Source: Diospyros lotus
Lineage: Eukaryota; Streptophyta; Magnoliopsida; Ericales; Ebenaceae
Length of the DNA stretch: 64,000 bases
Assembly (NCBI RefSeq): GCF_014633365.1
Contig: NC_068344.1
Span: forward strand, 11,051,669-11,115,668
Reading direction: 5' to 3'
In this document: positions 32,201 to 44,200 of the stretch, piece after piece
How positions within the stretch are numbered: position 1 is the stretch's first letter
Layout: each line of letters opens with the position of its first letter
Position numbers and translations under genes: made by a program
The notes under the pieces: generated by a model
What the model saw: only the letters and a program-made list of their open reading frames with translations
What the model was told of the DNA's origin: nothing
Databases searched by the model: none

Positions 32201-35200
32201 ACCAGCTCTAGGTTCATTTATTGGCAGTAAATATTGCACTTCTGCATGTTTCAATTTCATTTTGCTGTACCCTCTGAACAGGGAAAAAGAAAAAAGCCTT
32301 GTTCCTTAAGCAATTAACCAACACTCTCAAGGATTAATAGGTGATCTTGCCTCCTGGTTTGCAAAGGAGAGTGGATTGTCATCTTGGAGATCATCTTTCT
32401 CGAAAGTCTGGGAGTGTGGAAAGTTTCTGGGATAATGCTTTTTCAAGATCAAGTAGTAGCTGTAGCATTGCCACTGACGAGGGCCTTTTTGAGCAACCTG
32501 AGCCACTACCAGAGAGTAAGGCTGCCATGGAGAAGATCATTTGGAGAAGAAGTATGCAATTGCGCAGCCAGCAACAAACTTGGCAGGTTTATACTACTTT
32601 GAGTCCTTGACAAATATGAAACAGCATTCCAATTGTGTGTATGTCAATACATTTGTTTTTTTTTTTTTTTTTTGTGTCTTAGAAGTTGAAACCAAGCATG
32701 CACTATGTCATGCATCCATACTTCGCTTATACCTTGTGTAAATAGGTAGTAATTGTGTAGTTAAACAATTCTGAAGGGAGCTGTATCTGCAATTTTTGCA
32801 TGGATCTGATATAATAATCTACAGGTCAAATATGGCATGGTTATGTTTAATTGTTATATAATTACTTGTTTGACAATACTAATGAACTTTTCTGATGAAT
32901 TTAGAGAACTTTACAGTCAGATCAAGGTAACAAGTATCTTTCCTGGATGCTGAGAATACTTGTGTTCTCAATGACTTAATGTATTACCTAATACCTATGG
33001 CATGCAATATTTGATGGCTTGTATACTTGATAACCTATCAAGTAATATATAAATTTTTTTATTGTGTCTTTATATGAAAAGAAGATAAAATGATTATAAG
33101 TATTGATGATACAGTGGTGAGCCTTCCCCTTTGTGGGCAAAAAGCTCTAGAGTGCATGAGGAAATTCTCCAAGTGAAAACACTTTCCCAACATTGGAAGT
33201 TGTGTGAAGTCTCTTATGATCCTCCAACTATAAAGTGCCTTAACGAGGATGATTTCACTCCTAACTCCTACAAAAGTCCTTATGCTTGTATTTTTTTGTT
33301 TAATATTTCTTTTTTATCATTCCAAAATTCTTATATAGTTTCTTGTTCATCTATGTTGGTGATCCTGTTTGGTTTTTCAATGTGTTCAAAGCAGATACAA
33401 TTCCTTCCAATGAAACTTGATCATTTTCAATATTTATATTTTTATTTTAGGTCCTTAACATAAGACACGTTTGTTACCTGTCCATAGAATGACTGTGAGA
33501 GGCTTTTCAACCTTTATCGAATTGGAGTTAATGAATATTTCTTTACAGACAGACTTGTGCAAACAGGTTGGTCTTGGAGTGAATTCCTCTATGCCCCAGT
33601 TAGATAGGTTGTTTTTTTCGGGTCTTCAAATTGGGATGACCACTTTTCTGTTCTCATGGCATCCTCTTCAAGTAGTTTTTGGTCATTTTCCAAAATTCTA
33701 GAGTCTAAGGGCTTTTGACATGGCCCTATGCCTTTTTTCAAAAACATGTGTTTTAGAGAAGAGGGTTGTATTGATTTAGTTAAGAGTTTGCTGGTTGAGT
33801 TATGCAGTGAATGACACTAGTTGACTGAAAAGTATGATCTAAAGAGGTGGAGAAAAGAGTTTTTTGTTGCAGTTAGGGTTAGATTTGACAATTTGTTGCA
33901 AGCTACTGGAATCCCTGGTTAGGAGGGTAGGAGGCAGTTGTGAGGTCTATGATCACGTACTTCTAAAGGAGGAAATTGATCCCCCAAAAAAGTAGGAAAT
34001 GGACAAACTTTTCCTTTTGGAGGAAATTATTTCAAGAGAGAAGCCTATAATGATTGGAATTATTTTATAAGATGGGTAATTTGGATAGGTACCTGAACTG
34101 TATAGGCATCATGAGAATTTGTACGAGAATTGTTGATGCTATCTGAATCATAGCATTTAGTTAAAATCTGTTACAGATAATCTTATGAGTTATTTAGGAA
34201 GACCTTTGGATGTTGTGGAGTCTCCCCCCCCCCCCCCCCCCGGGTTAAGGATGTCATGGGGGCTTAAATAGTATGAATATATAGACAAAAGGCCTAATAT
34301 TGATGGGTTTACTATAACATTCTCATTGTTGTTGTTACATTTTTTAGGGCTATTTTATGGACTTTAATTCAGGTTTTCATAATTATCGTTGTTTCAAGAA
34401 GAGTTTGTAATGCCTTGTTCATTGCTTTCAACCTAAGAAATGAAGGGCTAAAAGCTTAAAAGGCTTTAGACCTATAAGTTAGGGGGTAGCAGTTATAATA
34501 CCCTTTCTAAGGTTTTGTGCAGTTATAATGTCCTTTCTAAGGTTTTGTCCTTGAGATGAAGGAAGTCATGAGGGGCATGATATCAAATTCACATTATGCT
34601 TTTGTTAGTGGTAGGCAAATTCTAGATGCCATCCTGATTGCTAAAGAAATTGTATACTTGACGCTTAAGAGTCAAGTTATGAGTCTTCTATGCTAGTTAG
34701 ATACAGAGAAAGCTTTTGATCTTGACAACAATAAGTTTATTTTTTTTGTTTTGGTTAAGATGGATTATGGGCAGGATGAATTGTATTAGTTTGAGTATCT
34801 CTGTAGTTAATGGGGCCCGAAAGCCTTTTTGAGAGCTTTATAGGTTTGAGTCAAGGCAACCTGTATTCCACTTTTCTTTTATTTTGATTATAGAGCCTTG
34901 AGTCTTCTGCATAAAGTCACTAGACTTTTAGTGGTTTTGAGGTGGAGAGCAGTATTAATTCTAGTTTTCCAGTATTTCATCTTCTTTTTGTGTGCAGTTC
35001 TTTGTTACTTACAGGTACTCATTTTAGAGAATTAAGAGTTTTGAGATGCATTTTGTTATGTTTTAATACCATTTAGGGATTGGACATTAATTAATCAAAA
35101 GCGATATTATACTTGCTAGTGATGATGTATTAGGTTGTCATGTCGTGACCCTTCCATCTACCTTTGGTTTGCCTTTTGGACCCTCTTAAGAACAAAGTTA

Positions 35201-38200
35201 CATGTGGGGGATCTTGAAGACGTTCAAGAGGAGTCAACTTCTTGGAAGAAGTTCTATCTTTCAAAAGGAGGGTATGCTTGTGATGTGAAACAACCAAAAA
35301 TTTGTGAAGGATAGAAGAAGACTAGAAGAATTTGGGTGGAAGAAGAAGAAGAAAGAAGATGAGAGGGAGAGTTCGTATTCAGTATCAATCAAAAGATTAA
35401 TCTCTGATTACATCATAAGCCTACTGATAGGCATGATAATTACCCTAGTTATAATTATTCAATCACAAGTTAATACCAACTCACTCAAAGTGAGGAATTC
35501 ACTGCTGCTATTATTAGATCCTATTGGTTCTTATATAACTCTAGATGTTCAGGGTTAAGCTTAGGCAATTCCTCTTTATGTTAAATTTGGAGGATTCACT
35601 CAATGAACAAGAAAACATTGAATCTGTCCAACCCAGGTTAAAGAAATCTGCTCACCTAAAATAACGTCAATTTATCTTTGTGGACACATAGCAAAGAGGT
35701 AACAGTAATGAGACCTTAGGCTCTAGAGCAGGTTCAGTAATGGGTTAACAAAAGTTCTTGAATATAATTTTTTTATATGTAACAATGTCCTCAACATGAA
35801 TCATAGAGCTAAAACCACAGTTAATGTATTAAAGTCACATACATTTATTCTACTTGTTCTAGCCTCGTTGAACTCATAACACGATCCCCAATATAAAGTT
35901 TGATATGTTGTTCATGCAGACAAGACTGGAGTGTGTCAAGTGCTTTATCTAGCTCAACATGTTTAATGAGTTTCATTCTATGGTGAGGCGAAGTAGGAAG
36001 GATCACTCGTGAGATGATCTATGGCATACTGAATGTCAGGAGAAAGGGCTAAATTGGTTCAGGAATTCCTTGGGAAGACCACTAGATTCTTCAATTAACT
36101 AACAGGCTTCTTTTGATACTACAATTTGAGTATCTTTTGGAACTTCCTTAACTACTGTAACAGATTCTCCCATTACCTCTAGTTGAAGCTTATTTTGGTT
36201 GGTAATCTGAAATTCCTTTTGTTCTGTTACTTCATTTTGTGATCACAATCTTCATCTAAGTCACCCAATTCAATTATGTTGTGTTCATGAGTTTGTTCTT
36301 TTTGGTGTCCTACTTTATTTACGGTTATATTGTTCTCCATAATGAAAGTTAATATTGGACAACTAGCAATCAAGTGACAAAAACCCCTACAGTCACGGCA
36401 CACTATGATTGTGTCTCACAATTTGAGGTCCCAATCCTAGGGGCTAATGTTGCAGACTGAGAATTCATGTGGCCCATCTGGCATTTATGGTGTAGTTGTT
36501 GGGACCTAGATGCTGATGTGTCAGACTCTGTTGCACTAGTAGGTATTCTCTCAGATTTTTTTTTTTTTTTCAGTAACTGCTGGAACGAAAGCTAGACAAT
36601 GTTACCACTAAGGAAGTTCAAATATAAATTGAGGGCAATGTGCGGATGGCATGGGTAGCGAAGATATGTGTTTATGGGTATGGACTGTATGTTATAATGG
36701 GTGAATATGGTTAATGGATTTGGGAGTATAAACTGTAATGTGGAAAATATGGTTAAACAGTGAAAATAGGTATGTGAGAGTAGGCTAAAAAAGAGAATTA
36801 ACACATATGTTAATTAATGCTAGATTTGTAAACATAAATTTAAACCAGAAATAACATCCTGTTTGTTAGCAATGATGCCCCTGTGGGTTTGGTTGTGGAG
36901 AGTTTAATAGTGGCAGGTTTAGCTTACTTTGGACTAGGCTTAGGTGTTTTGTGGATTGTAATTTGGTGAAGGGAGGACTCACAGGTTGTATGATCAGGGA
37001 CTCTGGCAAGTGGGTCAAGTCTGATGGGCTATTTGTAATGGGTCAGGTAAGCTGTTTACGAATTGCAATAAATTGAATGAATTTGGTTTTTATTGGGCTT
37101 GGGTTTCTATAATGGATTGGGTGTGCAAATTGGGCTATGGATAATTTGGTTATTTGGAAGAAGTGAGATGCATAAGAGAACAAATCTAAAACTATGAGTT
37201 TTTGGAGTAACAAGAGGGGATGTGCAACCGAGAGACTTCAGGCTTGGCGGGTTGCATCTAGGGTTCATCAAGATCAGAGAGTTTCTGGCAAGAAGGTGGG
37301 ATGTTGGTGTTACAAACCTGAGGGTAGTATGGACATTTGGGGGAAAAAGCCTATAACCATTTGTAACTAACAGGAGGTTGGGAAGCTGTGTGTAGTTAGG
37401 CCAGTAGTTAAATACATGTAACTCCCCCAATTGGTAGTTACCTTTCAACAGAAAGGGAGAAGCTTTTAAGAAGGCTGTTGTAGAGAGTTGAAGACAGTTT
37501 TTTGGAATAACAGAATCTCTTCATTTCTTTCTCTCTCGAATTCTCTCTCTCCATTCTTTCCTCTCTCCCGCTTCTCCTCTCCCTCGATCTATCTGTTTCT
37601 TCCCAATTTCTATCCTTTTTCTCTGGAATTCTTCCCAAATTCCCAGATTGCCCGACCCTCTACTCGAGGACGTGACAGTTGGCTAGGCTGATGGTGGTGT
37701 GACTACATACATCTTTGATGGTGTTCTTGATCATTCCAATGGCCTCAACTATGACTCGGCTCCAGTGAAGGTTACGGTAGATTCACTGCTTACAAAGGAG
37801 TTGGTGAAGGTCTTCAATCAATGTGAGAAGTTGGTGAAGCTTTTGTAGTGATCTGAAAAGGTCAGTGAGCTCTTGGCGATGTTTGGTTGGTGGTCAAGTG
37901 CAACTCTGGTGGTCTTCTTTGTTTTGTCAATTGCTGTCTTGCTCGAATCTGCCACCGATGTGTGTTAACGGTGAAGATGGTGGCTTTTGATTGTCAATTA
38001 ACTCCGCAAAAATGGTTTGATGATGAATTCAATGATCAGGACTGTTAGTTTCTGCTATTGTGTTGTGCTTTTTCAAAGTTTGTGACTGTGACAACTGTGG
38101 ATGGAATTTTGTCTTGTTTAGAGATGTTGCTGTGTAGTTGTTCGATTTGATGTTGATGATGGATGTCTGTTGCTGCTGATGGTCTTGGATGGTTGCTGAA

Positions 38201-41200
38201 AACTTCTGCGATGGTCGTTATGATGTGATGATGCTGCGATGGGGTAGTTGTTGGTAATGATCATGGATGGTGTTGTGATAGTTGTGTTGCTGCAAATGCG
38301 ATGGTTGAAAGCTGCTGAACAGTTTTGATTTGTAACAGATTGCGAGGATGGATGAAGTTGGCCTTTAATACCAAATTGATGTAGAACAGCTGGAAAATTA
38401 TGAAAGATAGAATACCGGGAGAATATGGGAAGAAAAGAAGAGGAGGGAAGTTTAAAAAGAGAAGAAGATCGGATGAAGGGACGGAAGGAGGGAGATCATT
38501 GATATCTAATTACATCATAAACCTATTTATGGGCTGAAATTCCAATTAAAATATAATTACCCAAGTTATAATTGTCCAAATCCTAGTATACTTTGAAAGT
38601 TAATAATCCTATTTCCTCACCAGCTTGCCCTTATAAAGAGTATTCTCTTGACCTGACCACTTTGCCATGTCTTTTTATGATTCTAATAGGCCCCCAATCC
38701 ATTGGACCTACCAGAGGCAGTCCAAGGGACAGGGGTAGGGGGGTAAAATGCATGGGGCTCACATAACAAGAAGTAGGTGCGGAGGGTAGCAAGGGAAATC
38801 GCTAGTTTGTGTATCAAACTAGCATGTGCTGCCAAAGGCAGTTATGCTGAGTAGGACAGGGTATAAATAAGAGAAAGAGAGAGAGAGAGAGGGTGTGCTG
38901 AATTTTGGAAGAGAATTCTAGAGAGTTGGGGCCTCTTGGATGCCTTGGTTGTTTCTTTTCTTTCTTGAGCTATGTAAATTCCTATCGAAATTGAGTAATT
39001 TGAATAGAAGTTCAGTGAATTCGTTGGTATTCCAACATTCTGGTATCAGAGCAGTTGTCGATCATCATGGTAAACTTAAGCGAGAGAGTGGGGGACTTGG
39101 AGGAAAAGGTCGACACCATAAGGGGAGATATTCAAGCCATAGACCGGAACGTAGCAGTGATGCTTGAATAGTTCACCATCATGCGAACGAGGTGGGATGA
39201 ACAAGAACGGGAGAGGAAGGCTAAGACCCATGGGGGCGAAGGGCCAACGGAATTTACCTAAGATTCCAACATGACCCCTGGAGTCGGCATGAACCAGAGA
39301 ATGAAGGGTGGCGTGGGGGGAGGATGGCGACAGGAAGGGAGAGGTCGACGGCTGGAGATGCCGATCTTTAAGGGGAACAATCCAGACGAATGGATATTCC
39401 GCGTTGAGAGATATTTTGCGATCAATCAGTTGTTTGAAGATGAGAAGATTGAGTTAGTTGCATTGTGTTTCAAGGTAGGGGCCCTCTCTTAGTTTTAGTG
39501 GGAGTCCAAGCGCAGGGGATTTCGCAGCCGATTTCGTTCAAACCCAAGAGGGGTCACTAGAGGAGAGGTTCCTGGCTCTCCGGCAAGATGGGACTATCAA
39601 GGATTACAGGTTGATGTTCAAGACTTTGGCAGTGCCAGTGTCGGATGTTTCTGAGGCGTTCTTGGAAAGCCATTTCATTAATGGCCTTAAACCTGAAATA
39701 AGGGCTGAGATCAAGGCACTGCAACCTAGGGGGTTGGATCAGATCATGTCGATGGCTCAATGTATTGAGGATAAGAATGCAGCCATGCTCAGTTGCAGTA
39801 GGACGTTCGGGCCAGCTAGGAGTAATTTCCCTACCCACTCTACAACCAACGTCTACCGACCCTCTCCCATACAATCAAGAAGCCTGACTCCTCATTCGAG
39901 AGTCGTTAGTCAATCAAGCAGCAAGCTGCCAGTGGCTAGGAGTGGCAGCAATGTCCCTTTTAAATGACTTAGCGAGGCCGAGTGGAAATCCAAAAGGGAC
40001 AAAGGCCTATGTTTTCGTTGTGATGAGAAATATTCTATAGGCCATTGGTGTAAGAACAAAGAGCTGCAAGTTATGATGATTTATGATGAAGAGGTGGAAG
40101 AGGAGGGAGTTGAGGTGGAAACAGGGGAAGGGGGGGAAGAAGAATTGGGGCAAAGGGGTGAGATCATTGAGCTCTCAATGAATTTAGTTGTTGAATTGAC
40201 AATGCCACAAACAATGAAGCTGAAAGGGCATATCGAAGGGCAGCCAGTAGTAGTGCTTATCGATGGAGGGGTGACACATAATTTTATAGCAACCGAGCTG
40301 GTGCAACAGTTGGGTTTGGCAAGAACAGAAATTGCTGGGTATGGGGTGATTATGGGAACGGGAATGGCGGTGCAAGGGGTCGGCATTTGCAAGGGGGTGA
40401 AACTGCATCTACAAAACTTGCAAATTGTGGAGGATTTTTTGCCCTTAGAGTTGGGTAGCTCGGATGTGATCTTAGGAATGAAGTGGTTAGCTGCAGTGGG
40501 GAAAATGACTGTGGATTGGAAGCGTTAACTATGAAGTTTCAAGTGGGGGATATGGATGTAACATTGTAGGGAGACCCAAGCTTGAGTAAAACCATGGTGT
40601 CCTTGAAGGCCATGATGAAAGCTCTTAAGGAAAGTGGGGAGGGGATGCTGCTGGAATTGGGGACCATTACAGCAGAATTTGAAGAATAACAAGGTGAAAT
40701 CCCAATGATGTTGCAAGGGGTGCTGGAAGAGTTTGAAGGGGTATTTTCTAATCCAGAGGGGCTGCCACCATGTAGAAAAAAAGACGATGCTATTAACCTG
40801 ATTCCAGGAACCGCACTAGTACATGTGAGGCCCTACCGTTACCCTTGCAAAAAAATGAGATTGAAAAACTGGTGGGTGAGATATTGGGGGCTGGGATTGT
40901 TCAGCCAAGTTGCAGTCCATTTTCCAGCCCTATGTTGTTGGTTAAGAAGAAGGATGGAGGGTGGCGGTTTTGTGTCGATTATAGGGCATTGAACAAGGTA
41001 ACCATTCCTGACAAATTCCCCATACCGGTGATTGAGGAGCTGCTTGATGAGCTGCACGGAGCTATGGTTTTCTCCAAGCTTGACCTAAAATCTGGCTACC
41101 ATCAGATTAGAGTCAAGGCTGAAGATGTTCCCAAAACAGCCTTCCGGACACATGAGGGCCATTACAAGTTCTTAGTTATGCCGTTCGGGTTGACAAACGC

Positions 41201-44200
41201 ACTCGCAACTTTTCAATCGCTGATGAATGATATTTTCAGGGAGTATTTAAGGCGATTTGTATTGGGTTTTTTTAATGATATATTGGTGTATAGTAGGAGT
41301 TTAGAACAACACACAAAGCACTTATGTTGTGTTTTAAAAGTGTTGGCAAAAAATCAGCTTCTTGCTAATAGGAAAAAATGCTTGTTCGGGCAGCTGAAGG
41401 TTGAGTATTTAGGCCACATCATTTCCCAACAAGGTGTGTTAGCTGATCACGCTAAGGTTCAAGTGATGGTAGATTGGCCTACTCCTACAACAATGAAGGA
41501 ATTGAGAGGTTTCTTGGGGCTCATGGGATATTATCTACGCTTCGTGAAAGACTACGGCAAGATGGCAAGACCCTTAATTGAACGATTAAGGAAGAATAAT
41601 TTTTATTGGGATGTAGCAGCCGAGCAAGCCATCCAACAGCTTAAGGCGAAGATGATTTCCCTGCCTGTTCTAGCCTTGCCAAATTTTGGAAAACCTTTTG
41701 TGGTTGAGATTTTGGAAAACCTTTTGTGGTTGGGGTGGATGCTTCGGGGGAAGGCATGAGGGCTGTTTTAATGCAGGATCACCAACCCATTGCTTATTCC
41801 AATCAAGCTTTCAGTCAGTTAGGAAGGACGAAATCAGTTTATGAGTGGGAATTGATGGCCATAGTCTTTGCGATGCAAAAATAGAGACATTATCTTTTAG
41901 GGAGGAAATTTGAGGTTTGGACTGATCAAAAGAGCCTCAAATACTTGATGGAATAGCGGTTGGTGAGCCCCGAGTATTAGAGATGGATGGTAAAACTAAT
42001 GGGATTTCAATTTGAGATACATTATAAGCCGGGATTGGAGAATAAGGTGGTTGATGGGTTATCACGCATCAACCATACAACAACCCTAGTGGCTTTGACA
42101 ATACTTAAAGTGATCCAACTGGATCAATTGGCCCGAGAAGTAGAAGCAAATGACAGGGTGCAGCGAATTATCAAGGATTGACAAACTGATCCTGCTTCCC
42201 AACCCAATTTTCAGTGGGTGGGCAACCAACTACTATATAAAGGGAGGTTGTATTTACCAAAAGGGTCCTCTCTCATTCCATTGGTACTACATGAGGGACA
42301 TGATGGCAATCGAGGGTCATTTGGGATTCTTGAAGACTTACAAGCAAGTGGCGGCTAGTGTCTATTGGCAAGGGATGAAGAAGGACATCCATAAGTATGT
42401 GAGTAACTGTTATGTTTGCCAACAGAATAAATATTTAGCTTTGACACCTAGAGGATTATTGCAGCCTCTTCCTATCCCTAATCAAGTTTGGGATGATATT
42501 GCTATGGATTTCATTGAGGGGTTATTGAGGTCGGGCAAAATGGATTCAATATGGGTTGTAGTAGACTGACTAAGTAAATATGGGCACTTTATCGAACTTA
42601 AACATCCATTTACTACATGGGAAGTGGCTGGAATTTTTGTTAAGCAAATCGTAAGGTTACATGGCCTCCCAAGGTCCATTGTATCAGATAGGGACAAAAT
42701 TTTCATGAGCAAATTTTGGGAGGATTTGTTCCGCCTCCAAGGTACGAAACTAAATCGAAGCATCGCCTATCACCCACAAACCGATGGACAAACAGAGGTA
42801 CTAAATCGGACTTTGGAAACACACTTTCTCTGTTTTGCTTCCTCTCAACCGAAATCATGGTTCATGTGGCTGCCTTGGGCTGAACTATGGTATAACACAT
42901 CCTACCATACAGCTTTGAGGAAGACCCCGTTTCAGGTGGTGTATAGTAGAGAACCTCCAGCCTTGGTGAGGTTTGAAAGAGGGACCACGCCAATGTCAAT
43001 GGTGGAACAGCAACTAGCTGAACGGGATAAGATTTTGGATGACTTGAAGGCACAATTGCTGAGGGCTCAATCTGTGATGAAGAGAAGAGAGGTAAAATTC
43101 AAGGTGGGGGACTTTGTCTACCTGAAATTGAGGCCATACCATTGGAAATCGCTGGCTGGTCGCTCCAATGAGAAATTAGCTCCTAGATTTATGGTCCTTT
43201 TGAAGTTGAGAAGGAGGTAGGACCTACCGGTCGCTTACAAATTGACACTGCCCTCCCATTGCAACATCCACCCCGTCTTCCACGTGTTCCAATTACGTGA
43301 GGCAAGAGGGGCGTTTGAAGGCTAGTGTGGAAGTTTCCAGCCAGCTGAGTGGAGATTTAGAGCTATTGGTGGAGCCCGAGGTAGTCCTGGGAGTTCAATC
43401 TGGAACAGGAAGTAATCTATCTACAAGGCAGGGATGTTTAATTCAATGGAAGGGACTGCCCCCTTTAGAAGCGACATGGGAACCGTTCAACCTCATTCAG
43501 CAATAGTTTCCAAATTTCCACCTTGAGGACAAGGTGAAAAAGGGGGGGGGGGGGGGGGGGGGGTGGAGAGATAATGATAGGCCCTCAGTCCATCGGACCT
43601 GCCAGAGGCAGTCCAAGGGATAGGGGCAGGGGGTAAAATGCATGGGGCTCGCGTAACAGCAAGCAGGTGCAGAGGGTAGCAAGGGAAATCGTTGGTTTGT
43701 GTGTAACAAACCAACATGTGCTGCCAAAGGCAGCTATGCTGAGTAGGACAGTATAAATAAGAGGGAGAGAGAGGGTGTGCTGAATTTTGGAAGAGAATTC
43801 TGGAGAGTTGGGGCCTCTCGAATGCCCTGGTTGTTTCTTTTCCTTCTTGAGCTGTGTAAATTCCTATCGGAATTGAGTAATTTGAATATAAGTTCAGTGA
43901 ATTTGTTGGTATTCCAACAGATTCCTATGGCTATGGAAAAAAACTTGTGAAGCATAAGAGGGATTTCCTGTATGTTGGTTTAGGAGATGGGTATAAATGA
44001 CCCGTAGTTGATTGTAATAAGGTGCGTCTTCTCTTTGTTAGGGACAGGTAGGGTGTTTGAAGTCAGGCTGTCTTTAATAAAGCTCTTATCAGGAAGTGGC
44101 TTCAGTGGGTTGTGGCTGAATGAGGCTGGAAAAGAGTTCATAGTGGGTTAGTTTGGGTAACGGTGGATCAGGGGAAATGGTTGAGCAGTATGTTTTGATC

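Larger units (their letters stand above)
35281..38622 (-). mobile_element. Nonautonomous LTR element K with gag-type zinc knuckle only
   Basis: Flanked by a perfect 5-bp duplication GCTTG (35276-35280 and 38623-38627), and the L1 frame continues across it (LIKSIL follows at 38630). Right (5') LTR 38377-38622, left LTR from 35281 to about 35487, primer site at 38363-38374. Inside, a CCHC zinc knuckle is the only coding trace; there is no protease, reverse transcriptase or integrase in 2.9 kb. Also contains a solo LTR (37308-37677). Orientation is set by the primer site. Probably the same kind of gag-only element as B and G. Confidence 0.8.
38684..43919 (+). mobile_element. Ty3 element J, complete structure, decayed coding region
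   Basis: LTRs 38684-39037 and 43575-43919, perfect 5-bp duplication GATTC (38679-38683 and 43920-43924), primer site 41 bp-scale start at 39041 and a long G-run purine tract before the 3' LTR. The two LTRs are closely similar, so the insertion is younger than L1 and K around it. Domain order gag, protease, reverse transcriptase, RNase H, integrase is intact. Stops, frameshifts and a 26-bp internal duplication break it. Same lineage as D and N. Confidence 0.95.
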
